Shown: one piece after another, positions 29,610 to 37,306 of the stretch
Position numbering within the stretch: position 1 is the stretch's first letter
How the letters are laid out: each line of letters begins with the position of its first letter
Assembly (NCBI GenBank): GCA_016868895.1
Contig: VGFK01000001.1
Location: 273,006-337,005, forward strand
DNA length: 64,000 bases
Direction: 5' to 3'
DNA from: Bacteroidota bacterium
GTDB lineage: Bacteria; Bacteroidota; Bacteroidia; Chitinophagales; Chitinophagaceae
Position numbers and translations under genes: made by a program
Notes under the pieces: model-generated
What the model was told of the DNA's origin: nothing
The model's input: the letters and a program-made list of their open reading frames with translations, nothing else
The model's database searches: none

Positions 29610-29631
29610 CAAATCTAAATATTTACTTTTG
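29610..29631. promoter_or_regulatory. Divergent -7 elements for yigZ-like (minus) and prmC (plus)
   Basis: On the minus strand TAGATTTG (29617-29610) faces the YigZ-like gene; on the plus strand TACTTTTG (29624-29631) ends 3 nt before the prmC ATG at 29635. Both match TAnnTTTG. The plus-strand box predicts a start on the A of the prmC ATG, a leaderless mRNA. Confidence 0.5.
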
Positions 29632-29634
29632 GGC

Positions 29635-30516
29635 ATGCTGATCAAAGAAGCCCATCGCCGCATGCAGGAAGAATTATCCTTTCTGTATTCCTCGCGTGAG
29701 TCATCTACGGTATCCGATTGGGTCATGGAAGAGCTTACAGGATGGACGCGATCACAGCGGATTGTTCATCACGACACCTTCTTGTCTTCCGATCAGCTTG
29801 CCACTTGGAGCACTGCACTGCAAGAACTCAAACAAGGCAGACCGGTTCAATATGTGCTGGGGCATTCCTGGTTCTGTGGGATGCGCTTCAAGGTGGATGA
29901 ACGGGTACTGATTCCGCGACCCGAGACGGAAGAATTAGTGGAATGCATAGTGAAGGAGTCTGCGGGACTCGCGTGGGAAAATACCTATACCCCTAAAGCA
30001 CTGGATATTGGTACCGGTTCCGGATGCATAGCCATTGCACTCAAAAAAAGATTGCCCAATTGGGAAATTCATGGCATGGATAAAAGTGAATCGGCCTTGC
30101 AACTCGCACGTGAAAATGCAATGCTGCTGGAAGCCCCCATACTCTGGCACGAAGCGGATATCTTAACAGAAGCAAGAAATGATCATTTTACAGGCTTTGA
30201 TCTGATTGTCAGCAACCCTCCTTACATCCCGCCACGGGAACGCCATGAACTCTCCCAACAAGTAGTGCAGCACGAGCCGCACATGGCTTTGTTTACCACT
30301 CAAGAAGATCCGTTGGAGTTTTATAGAGCGATCGTGACATTCAGTCACCACCACCTATTGCGGGGAGGGCAGCTCTGGTTTGAAACGCACATGGACTATG
30401 CGCAGGAAGTCGCAACCCTTTTATCTAAACAGGAATTTGAAGCTGTAGAAGTGATGCAGGATATGCAAAAGAAAGACCGTATTGTAAGGGGAAAACGTGT
30501 GGGCACCTCCCTTTGA
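29635..30516 (+). CDS. prmC: Peptide chain release factor N5-glutamine methyltransferase
   Basis: Methylates the GGQ glutamine of RF1/RF2. The 293-residue protein has the N-terminal helical domain, the linker motif RPVQYVLGHSWFCGM and VLIPRPETEELVE near residue 95, SAM motif I ALDIGTGSGCIAIALK near residue 122 and the glutamine-binding SNPPYIPPRE near residue 192. The start at 29635 (MLIKEAHRRMQEEL) matches family length; the longer frame from 29590 would cover the promoter. It converges on exbD, with 2 nt between the stops. Confidence 0.95.
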   Translation: MLIKEAHRRMQEELSFLYSSRESSTVSDWVMEELTGWTRSQRIVHHDTFLSSDQLATWSTALQELKQGRPVQYVLGHSWFCGMRFKVDERVLIPRPETEELVECIVKESAGLAWENTYTPKALDIGTGSGCIAIALKKRLPNWEIHGMDKSESALQLARENAMLLEAPILWHEADILTEARNDHFTGFDLIVSNPPYIPPRERHELSQQVVQHEPHMALFTTQEDPLEFYRAIVTFSHHHLLRGGQLWFETHMDYAQEVATLLSKQEFEAVEVMQDMQKKDRIVRGKRVGTSL

Positions 30517-30518
30517 TT

Positions 30519-30917
30519 CTATTGTTTTTCAACCGAGAGAACCGTGCGGGCGCCCAATTCGCGGGAGATGCGCATGACGGCGACTACCGCATCGATTTCT
30601 ACCGACTTATCGGCATTGATGACCACGGTAGGGATTTCAGTTTTTTCCTTTTGAAGTGCAGGCGCAAGCATTGATTTCAGTGAATCCAACACAATTGGTG
30701 TAGTGCCAACATAATAACGGCGCTCTGCATCTATGGAAACAACAACATTTTGCTTTGCTTTGGTATCCCCCGAAGATTTGGGTTGCGATAATTTAATGAC
30801 GTTGGGATTGGCCAGCGTAGAAACAATCAGAAAGAACATCAGCAAAATGAACAGGATATCGTTCAATGCCTCGGTGAACACCTCTGATTCTCCCCTATAT
30901 GATTTTCTAATCTGCAT
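30519..30917 (-). CDS. Biopolymer transport protein ExbD/TolR
   Basis: A 132-residue inner-membrane protein with a single N-terminal transmembrane helix (about residues 14-36: EALNDILFILLMFFLIVST, with the proton-linked Asp near residue 19) and a periplasmic domain. With the ExbB homolog encoded 9 nt upstream it forms the proton-driven motor that energises TonB-dependent outer-membrane transport or Tol-type functions. No tonB lies nearby. Confidence 0.92.
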   Translation of the reverse strand: MQIRKSYRGESEVFTEALNDILFILLMFFLIVSTLANPNVIKLSQPKSSGDTKAKQNVVVSIDAERRYYVGTTPIVLDSLKSMLAPALQKEKTEIPTVVINADKSVEIDAVVAVMRISRELGARTVLSVEKQ

Positions 30918-30926
30918 GTCAATCGA

Positions 30927-31610
30927 TCACTTGGGTTCTTGAAGGATATCCAGAAAATCTGTAGCAGCAACTTCCATTTTGTTTGCTGTCTTATCGATTT
31001 GGGTATGGAGATAACTGTACCCTAAAAAGGATAGCAATCCAATCACCAGTCCGGTTATGGAGGTAACCAATTTTACATAGAGTCCGCCAGCTATCGTATT
31101 CAGCACAAATTCGCCTGTGGTATTGATATCAAAAAACAATTGCATCAATCCAGCCAGCGTTCCAACGAAACCAAAAATGGGAGCGGCACGAGAGATAACA
31201 CTCAGCACGTTCAGGTTCCGCTCCAGGTTATACATTTCCAGACGCGCAATACTTTCCATGCTGCGTTCTACCGCTTCAATGGGCTTTCCGATGCGCTGAA
31301 TGCCTTTGTCAATGATGCGTGCAACCGGATGATCGGTATTTTTTGTCATGGAGCGTGCTGCAGTTACATTTCCGTTGGCCAGGTGATCCCGGATAATGGG
31401 CATGAAATTTTCTGCAAGCATTCCCGCTTTTCGTATGGCAAAATACCGCTCAAAAAAGAAGAATACAGCAAGTACCAACAGTAATCCGAGCGGGATCATC
31501 AATGCTCCACCCGATTGAAGAATATCCCAGAGGTTCATCGAGCGGTTTACGATTGGAGCAGGAGAAGTTGACAGGCTATCCTGAACAACTTGCAAGAAAG
31601 TAAGCATCAT
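30927..31610 (-). CDS. MotA/TolQ/ExbB proton channel family protein
   Basis: A 227-residue inner-membrane protein with three hydrophobic segments (about 35-55, 130-155, 170-195). The family core is seen in SIARLEMYNLERNLNVLSVISRAAP.. and in FGFVGTLAGLMQLF and VKLVTSITGLVIGLLSFLGYSYL. It is the stator partner of ExbD downstream (9-nt gap). Two adjacent ATGs (31610 and 31607) are possible starts. The intergenic side towards pepT (54 nt) is AT-rich, without a clear consensus promoter. Confidence 0.9.
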   Translation of the reverse strand: MMLTFLQVVQDSLSTSPAPIVNRSMNLWDILQSGGALMIPLGLLLVLAVFFFFERYFAIRKAGMLAENFMPIIRDHLANGNVTAARSMTKNTDHPVARIIDKGIQRIGKPIEAVERSMESIARLEMYNLERNLNVLSVISRAAPIFGFVGTLAGLMQLFFDINTTGEFVLNTIAGGLYVKLVTSITGLVIGLLSFLGYSYLHTQIDKTANKMEVAATDFLDILQEPK

Positions 31611-31664
31611 GGTCGACGATTGTACTTTGAAGATGCAACATTATTTATTAATAAGTTGATAAAG

Positions 31665-32915
31665 TTATGCAGGTGCGCCGGCTTCCCAGATGCGCAGCAG
31701 TTCTATCAGCACCAGATGCGATTTTTCCATATCCTGTATGCTGACAAATTCATGCTTGGAGTGCAAGGCCATCTCACCTGTAAAAAGATTGGGACACGGC
31801 AATCCCATGAAAGAAAGTCGTGAACCGTCTGTTCCTCCGCGCACCGGGTGCACGTGCGGAACAAATCCCAGTGATGCCACTGCTTCAATGGCCTTTTGAT
31901 GTATTTCGGAATGTTGATCAAGCACCTCGCGCATGTTCCGGTATTGCTCCACAACCGCTACTGAATACCGGGCAGTGGGAAATGGACTGACCACTTCTGC
32001 TGCAATAGATGCCAACTGCTCCTCGTATTTCGCAAGTTGCGCCGTTTCAAAGTCGCGAATCAACAGTTTAACGGTTGCTGTTTCAGCGTTCCCCTTGATG
32101 TCGGTTGGATGCACAAATCCATCTCGACCGGATGTGGTTTCTGGCGACAAATGATCCGTGGGCAGCGCATGCACAAATCCCGCAGCCAACTTGAGCGCAT
32201 TGACCATGATGCCTTTTGCGGATCCTGGATGCGCCATCACGCCATGAAATGTTACTTCCATTCCATCTGCCGAAAACGTTTCATACTCCACTACGCCCAG
32301 TTCTCCTCCATCCAACGTGTACCCAAAATCTGCCCCTAGTTTTTTCATATCCACGTGCTCCACTCCTCTACCCACTTCTTCATCAGGTGTAAAAAGAATC
32401 CTGACAACACCATGGGGGATTTGAGGATTGTTCATGAGTGTCGTTGCCAGTTCCATGATGATGGCTACACCGGCTTTATCATCGGCACCCAACAAGGTGC
32501 ATCCGCTTGCGGTAATGATATCGTCTCCAATTTTTTCATGGAGATAGGGATGTTGCTCAACTGTGATGATTTGCGAAGGGTCGTCGGGGAGTACAATGGG
32601 ACTCCCATCGTATCGAAGATGAACAATGGGTTGCACATTGGTCCCACTGCAATCAGGTGCAGTGTCAATATGTGAACAAAAGCAAATCACCGGGACTTTC
32701 TTGGTAGATGTGGCGGGAATCGTTGCGTACACATACCCCCACTCATCCATGTGCGCATCTTCAATCCCAATAGACTTCAGTTCCTCTGCCAACACTGCAG
32801 CCAGTTGTTTTTGTTTTTGAGTAGAAGGAAATGTTGAACTATCCGGATCGCTCTGGGTATCGATTTTGGCATACCGGATGAATCGCTCAGCGATGGAAGG
32901 AAGAGAGGTAGGCAT
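31665..32915 (-). CDS. pepT: Peptidase T (tripeptidase)
   Basis: Removes the N-terminal residue from tripeptides in the cytosol. The 416-residue zinc aminopeptidase (M20B) has CFCSHIDTAPDCSGTNV (first metal His/Asp near residue 80), LLGADDKAGVAIIMEL (bridging Asp near residue 143), TPDEEVGRGVEHV (catalytic and metal Glu near residue 175) and the C-terminal VRGGTDGSRLSFMGLPCPNL. It lies directly behind fmt (1-nt gap), in the run DUF1343-fmt-pepT. Confidence 0.95.
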   Translation of the reverse strand: MPTSLPSIAERFIRYAKIDTQSDPDSSTFPSTQKQKQLAAVLAEELKSIGIEDAHMDEWGYVYATIPATSTKKVPVICFCSHIDTAPDCSGTNVQPIVHLRYDGSPIVLPDDPSQIITVEQHPYLHEKIGDDIITASGCTLLGADDKAGVAIIMELATTLMNNPQIPHGVVRILFTPDEEVGRGVEHVDMKKLGADFGYTLDGGELGVVEYETFSADGMEVTFHGVMAHPGSAKGIMVNALKLAAGFVHALPTDHLSPETTSGRDGFVHPTDIKGNAETATVKLLIRDFETAQLAKYEEQLASIAAEVVSPFPTARYSVAVVEQYRNMREVLDQHSEIHQKAIEAVASLGFVPHVHPVRGGTDGSRLSFMGLPCPNLFTGEMALHSKHEFVSIQDMEKSHLVLIELLRIWEAGAPA

Positions 32916-32916
32916 A

Positions 32917-33879
32917 TTATTCAGATGAAGTGAAACGATATCCGCGTAAAAAATCCAAGATGCTCATGCGTTTTTTTCCTTCCAACTGGACTTCCTTGCA
33001 ATTTACCCATCCATCCTGTGCAGCAAATTTCAGATAGTGCTTTCCATCGGACATTACCGTTTCAGGAGCAGGTACTCCATCACTGTATTCAATACTGGCT
33101 TGAAAAATTTTAAATGTCTTTCCGTTGAGTTCCGTAAATGCCGCGGGATACGGTGAAAGTCCGCGAATGAGATTGAAAATCTGTTCTGCTGAACATCTCC
33201 AATCGATCCGACAGGTTTCAGTGTACAGTTTCGGCGCACTAGGAAGATCGGTATAGTCCTGGATGGCCGATTGAGGAACCGGCTGGAGTCGGCCTTCGCA
33301 GTATTCACGAAGCGTTTCCACTACCAACTCTGCACCTAAATCTTTCATACGGTCGTGCAACTCACCAGCAGTCTCTTGATCGCCTATGGATATCCTCATG
33401 CACTTGAGAACATCTCCAGTATCAATGGCGTGCTGGAGCCGGAACGTCGTGATGCCTGTCTCCCGTTCTCCATTGATGATGGCCCAATTGATGGGAGCTG
33501 CACCACGGTAATGCGGAAGCAAGGAAGCATGCAGGTTGATGGTACCCAGAGGAGGCATATTCCACACTTGCTCAGGAAGCATGCGAAATGCAACCACTAC
33601 CTGAACATCGGCCTTCAAGGCCCGCAAATCGGAAAGAAACGATTCATCTTTTAGTTTGACAGGCTGCAATACAGGGAGGTCGTGGGCGACTGCAAACTGT
33701 TTGACAGCACTTTGCGAAAGCTGCATGCCCCGGCCCGCAGGTTTATCGGGAGCCGTAACAACACCTACTACCTTCTGCTTTTCTTCTACCATTTTTTTTA
33801 AAACGGCTACTGCAAAATCAGATGTACCCAAAAAAACTATTCTACATTCCCTAAACTTCATGGTTGTACCACGCTTCAT
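32917..33879 (-). CDS. fmt: Methionyl-tRNA formyltransferase
   Basis: Formylates initiator Met-tRNA. The 320-residue protein has the N-terminal Rossmann domain with IVFLGTSDFAVAVLKKM, VVTAPDKPAGRGMQL near residue 40, the active-site INLHASLLPHYRGAAPINWAI near residue 113 and a C-terminal OB-fold domain (about 215-320). ATGs at 33879 and 33861 are both possible; the second gives a shorter N-terminus closer to the usual family start. It lies 3 nt behind the DUF1343 stop (first ATG) and 1 nt before pepT. Confidence 0.95.
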   Translation of the reverse strand: MKRGTTMKFRECRIVFLGTSDFAVAVLKKMVEEKQKVVGVVTAPDKPAGRGMQLSQSAVKQFAVAHDLPVLQPVKLKDESFLSDLRALKADVQVVVAFRMLPEQVWNMPPLGTINLHASLLPHYRGAAPINWAIINGERETGITTFRLQHAIDTGDVLKCMRISIGDQETAGELHDRMKDLGAELVVETLREYCEGRLQPVPQSAIQDYTDLPSAPKLYTETCRIDWRCSAEQIFNLIRGLSPYPAAFTELNGKTFKIFQASIEYSDGVPAPETVMSDGKHYLKFAAQDGWVNCKEVQLEGKKRMSILDFLRGYRFTSSE

Positions 33880-33882
33880 TCA

Positions 33883-35118
33883 TTATAGATAAATCAGATA
33901 GTTGGAACGAATCTTCAAAAACGCATCAATACCGTTTTTCCAGCTCGCTCGTATTGCTTCTTCGCTCCACCCATTTTTGATCTGCTGCATCAGGCTTGCA
34001 TTTCCGGCAAGCTTGTTGAAAAAAGATGCAGCAGCATCGCCCGACTTTGGAAGAATAAAGAATTTCTCTTTTTCAGGAAACAGGCGATATGCTTCCAGCA
34101 GAAACGACAATTGAATCTTCCCTGCTGTTCGCACAAACGATTCATCGCTACTGCCTGAGACATTCCAGCCGTAACACACCTGATCCTTGAGCTTGGGTTG
34201 TGTGGCACCGGGCATGGATACGGGAGTAAAGGAAAAGAGTGTATGGGGAAGATCCGGATGGCCCACAACCTGAAAAGGCTTGGGCGTTCCTCGTCCCTCA
34301 CTCAGAACCGTACCCTCGAAAAAGCACATCGAAGGATACCAATAGATAGCTGAATTATCCGGCAAATTCGGAGAAGGCTTTACAGACAACTCATAGCGCA
34401 TGGAGCGATTGTAATTGCTGCAGGGTATGACCGTGAAAGGAGTTGAACCGGAGGATTTCATCTGCTGATACGCGTTCATTGCCTCGGGCTTTAGCCAGCG
34501 CTCTCCAAGAAGCATCGTGGCGTACTCTCCTATGGTCATGCCGTAAACGACTGGCACGGGTTGCATGCCGACAAATGATTTAAACCCACGATCCAATACG
34601 GGACCATCCACATAGTGAATATTGGGATTGGGACGATCGAGCAACACAAATGGAATGGCATGCTGAAAAGCAACCTCCATGATTTCTTCGAGAGAAGAGA
34701 TGAACGTATAAAATCGAACGCCTACATCCTGAATATCGAATACAATGACATCAATCCCCTTCATGTCATCATCGCTGGGCAATCGTTTGGCACCATATAG
34801 CGAAATCACAGGAATACCGGTTTTTGGATCTACATCATTGGCTACTTTTTGTCCCGCATCGGCAGTTCCTCTGAATCCGTGTTCAGGACCGAAAATTGTC
34901 TTGACGGCAACTCCGTTTTTAAGCAACACGTCCACCAAATGTTCATTTCCAACGGTAGACGTTTGATTGGCATATACTGCAACCTGTTTTCCTTTTAGCA
35001 GCGGCAAATAGGAATCGATCCGTGCGGCTCCGGGCTGGATTGACTGAGCGGCTGAAGTGAAAAAAAATGCCTGCAGCAACAAGAACAGTGAAAATCGATT
35101 CGTTAGAATTCGGAACAT
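33883..35118 (-). CDS. DUF1343 exported protein, NamZ-like exo-beta-N-acetylmuramidase (GH171)
   Basis: A 411-residue exported protein with a signal peptide (about 1-24, ending TSAAQ). Family motifs include GKQVAVYANQTSTVG near residue 44, TIFGPEHGFRGTADAGQ near residue 75, VFDIQDVGVRFYTFISSL near residue 130 and FEGTVLSEGRGTPKPF near residue 268. DUF1343 contains B. subtilis NamZ, which removes terminal MurNAc from peptidoglycan fragments, so a role in wall recycling or scavenging is likely. It is first in the run with fmt and pepT. No exact -7 box was found in the 76 nt to the divergent FKBP gene. Confidence 0.85.
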   Translation of the reverse strand: MFRILTNRFSLFLLLQAFFFTSAAQSIQPGAARIDSYLPLLKGKQVAVYANQTSTVGNEHLVDVLLKNGVAVKTIFGPEHGFRGTADAGQKVANDVDPKTGIPVISLYGAKRLPSDDDMKGIDVIVFDIQDVGVRFYTFISSLEEIMEVAFQHAIPFVLLDRPNPNIHYVDGPVLDRGFKSFVGMQPVPVVYGMTIGEYATMLLGERWLKPEAMNAYQQMKSSGSTPFTVIPCSNYNRSMRYELSVKPSPNLPDNSAIYWYPSMCFFEGTVLSEGRGTPKPFQVVGHPDLPHTLFSFTPVSMPGATQPKLKDQVCYGWNVSGSSDESFVRTAGKIQLSFLLEAYRLFPEKEKFFILPKSGDAAASFFNKLAGNASLMQQIKNGWSEEAIRASWKNGIDAFLKIRSNYLIYL

Positions 35119-35194
35119 AATTGATCCAATATTAATTTTTAAGGCTAGATTCGTGCCTCATTCTTCAGCAAGTTAATTCATAAACAAAAGAAAT

Positions 35195-35620
35195 ATGCAA
35201 GTAAAAAGTGGCGACGTCATCCGGGTGCACTATACAGGGAAACTATTGGATGGATCACAGTTTGATAGTTCTGTAGGGAGAGCCCCGTTGGAGTTTACAG
35301 TTGGTGCAGGTCAAATGATCGCTGGCTTTGATGCAGGAGTGGTGGGCATGACAATAGGAGAAAAAAAGACCATTCAAATCGATCCCGAACACGGATATGG
35401 TCACAAAGATCCCAATGCACTGGTTGAATTCCCTTCTTCCAATGTACCAGAAGGCATGAAAGTGGAAGTCGGCATGAAGCTGAACTTACAAAACCAATAC
35501 GGTCAGCCTGTTCCCGTAGTCGTTACAGAGGTTCGGGAGGACGTGATCATCATGGATGCCAATCATTTTTTGGCGGGTCAGGATTTGGTATTTGAAGTTG
35601 AATTGGTCGAGATCCTATAG
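35195..35620 (+). CDS. FKBP-type peptidyl-prolyl isomerase, SlyD-like
   Basis: A 141-residue cytosolic prolyl isomerase/chaperone with SGDVIRVHYTGKLLDGSQFDS at the start, the FKBP core FTVGAGQMIAGFDAGVVGM and an inserted IF (insert-in-flap) domain about residues 65-120, then the final strand LVFEVELVEIL. It lacks the His-rich metal tail of E. coli SlyD. The last 43 nt overlap the 3' end of the convergent RlmK-like gene. Confidence 0.92.
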   Translation: MQVKSGDVIRVHYTGKLLDGSQFDSSVGRAPLEFTVGAGQMIAGFDAGVVGMTIGEKKTIQIDPEHGYGHKDPNALVEFPSSNVPEGMKVEVGMKLNLQNQYGQPVPVVVTEVREDVIIMDANHFLAGQDLVFEVELVEIL

Positions 35621-36543
35621 CACCAGCGCAGCAATTTCCCCTTAAAATCAAATGGCGTAGTGGCGGCGGTTATATCTTCAATAATGCCATTGATTGCAGT
35701 TGTATCCATTTTAAATGTACGGGCATTGGTACTAAAATAAAGGACACCTCCCGGACGTAACGTTCTCGTGCATGCATTGATCAGGTCCACATGCATTTCC
35801 TGCACGTCGAAAATTGCTTTCATCATTTTACTGTTGCTGAACGTGGGAGGATCTAAGACGATTAGATCAACCACAGCATTGGGCAGTTCATGGAGCCATT
35901 GTAAAACATCCGCTCGCACAAAAGAATACTGTGCACCGGTAAACCCATTGAGTGCCATGTTTTCTTTTGCCCAGTTGAGATAGGTATTGGAGAGGTCGAC
36001 GGTCATGACCTGATCGGCTCCACCAGCTGCAGCATAAAGAGAAAACGATCCTGTATATGCGAAGAGGTTGAGGACTTTTTTGCCTTTCGATTCTTTTTTT
36101 ACGCGTTCCCGTGTTAACCGATGATCCAGGAAAAGTCCTGTATCCAGGTAATCGTTGAGGTTGACCAGCAACTGCAGTCCGCCTTCCTGAACCTGGATGA
36201 ATTCCTTTTGTGCGTCCAAGCGCTGGTACTGATCTTTTCGTCCCTCTTTTCTTTTGCGTTCTTTCACATGCAAATACTCCTCTGCAACATGCAGTTCTTG
36301 CTGTATAACAAGCAAACTTTCCTCGAGCCATTGCTGGTAGGCTTCTTCTGTAAGCCGGTGATTGCTTCGGTATTCGGTCACTAAAACATGCTCATGGTAC
36401 CGATCGATGATCAGCGGAAATTCCGGCAGATCCCGGTCGTACAGACGAAAGCAGCTCACTCCTTCCCGCTTGGCCTGTTTCCCCAAAATGCGATCCACCT
36501 TCTTAAGGCGATTGGCAAACATGAGCAATTTTGAATCCAGCAT
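35578..36543 (-). CDS. Class I SAM-dependent methyltransferase, RlmK-like
   Basis: A 321-residue protein resembling the C-terminal RlmK half of RlmKL (7-methylguanosine-2069 of 23S rRNA in E. coli). It has KVLNLFAYTGSFSLYAAAGGA (SAM motif I) near residue 170, DVLQWL, LIVLDPPTFSNSKMM near residue 232 and LRPGGVLYFSTNARTF near residue 265; the domain ends near RWCYRI. The last 14 or so codons (Ser/Thr/Asn-rich) lie inside the 3' end of the FKBP gene on the other strand. A TTATTTTG box (one mismatch) ends 4 nt before the ATG. The exact target is inferred. Confidence 0.85.
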   Translation of the reverse strand: MLDSKLLMFANRLKKVDRILGKQAKREGVSCFRLYDRDLPEFPLIIDRYHEHVLVTEYRSNHRLTEEAYQQWLEESLLVIQQELHVAEEYLHVKERKRKEGRKDQYQRLDAQKEFIQVQEGGLQLLVNLNDYLDTGLFLDHRLTRERVKKESKGKKVLNLFAYTGSFSLYAAAGGADQVMTVDLSNTYLNWAKENMALNGFTGAQYSFVRADVLQWLHELPNAVVDLIVLDPPTFSNSKMMKAIFDVQEMHVDLINACTRTLRPGGVLYFSTNARTFKMDTTAINGIIEDITAATTPFDFKGKLLRWCYRISTNSTSNTKS

Positions 36544-36598
36544 GCAGCAAAATAAACGAAACCGCCATCAATCGCCATGTGTCATTCATCAAATCCGG

Positions 36599-36606
36599 TA
36601 AATTTG
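36599..36606 (+). promoter_or_regulatory. Putative -7 promoter element of the rhodanese-thioredoxin gene
   Basis: TAAATTTG, exact consensus, 11 nt before the ATG at 36618 with AAAAGG in between; predicted leader about 8 nt. It supports the start at 36618 over the longer open frame from 36531. Confidence 0.48.
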
Positions 36607-36617
36607 TAAAAAAAAGG

Positions 36618-37304
36618 ATGCGCGTTATAGTATTGGCTATTGGATTCGCACTGGTAAGTGCTTCGCTTTTTTCACAGCCATTGACAGCAGATGTAGAGCA
36701 GTTCAGCAAGGTAGTGGCATCAGGAAAAGTACAAGTATTGGATGCTCGAACCGCTGACGAATACAAAAGCGGGCACATTGATAAATCGCTTCAGGCCAAC
36801 TGGCTGGATAAAAAAGAGTTTTTGGACAGGACCAGTCACCTCGACAAATCCATTCCCGTTTACATCTATTGCCTCAGTGGAGGAAGAAGTGACGCAGCAG
36901 CTGAGGTCTTGCGTGCCAATGGATATACCGTGACGAATCTGGAAGGTGGCATCACAGCGTGGAAAGCCAAAAACAAACCGTTGGTCGGGGTCAGTGCGGA
37001 TGCAAAGCAGACCAGCCTGAATGCATACAATGGGCAGATCAGGAGCACACGAATGGTGCTGGTGGATTTTGGAGCAGAATGGTGCCCACCCTGTAAAAAA
37101 ATGGAACCGGTCTTGAATCAGTTCATGAAAGAAAACGGCAAGTTGGTAACGCTGGTGAAAATGGATGGTGGTTTGGAAACAGAGCTCATGAAGACATTAA
37201 AGGTAGATGCCTTGCCAACGTTTATTCTTTACAAAGACGGAAAAGAATACAAACGTAAACAAGGCATCGTGTCCAAAGAGGAATTTACCTCCTGGATCAA
37301 ATGA
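36618..37304 (+). CDS. Exported rhodanese-thioredoxin fusion protein
   Basis: A 228-residue periplasmic protein: signal peptide (about 1-19, ending SLFSQ), a rhodanese domain (about 22-115) with the active-site Cys in YIYCLSGGRSDAAAE and the DARTADEYKSGHID motif, and a thioredoxin domain (about 125-228) with the WCPPCKK redox centre. The fusion suggests sulfur-transfer or thiol-redox work in the periplasm; the partner is unknown. It diverges from the RlmK-like gene and converges on the M1 peptidase (2 nt between stops). Confidence 0.9.
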   Translation: MRVIVLAIGFALVSASLFSQPLTADVEQFSKVVASGKVQVLDARTADEYKSGHIDKSLQANWLDKKEFLDRTSHLDKSIPVYIYCLSGGRSDAAAEVLRANGYTVTNLEGGITAWKAKNKPLVGVSADAKQTSLNAYNGQIRSTRMVLVDFGAEWCPPCKKMEPVLNQFMKENGKLVTLVKMDGGLETELMKTLKVDALPTFILYKDGKEYKRKQGIVSKEEFTSWIK

Positions 37305-37306
37305 GA

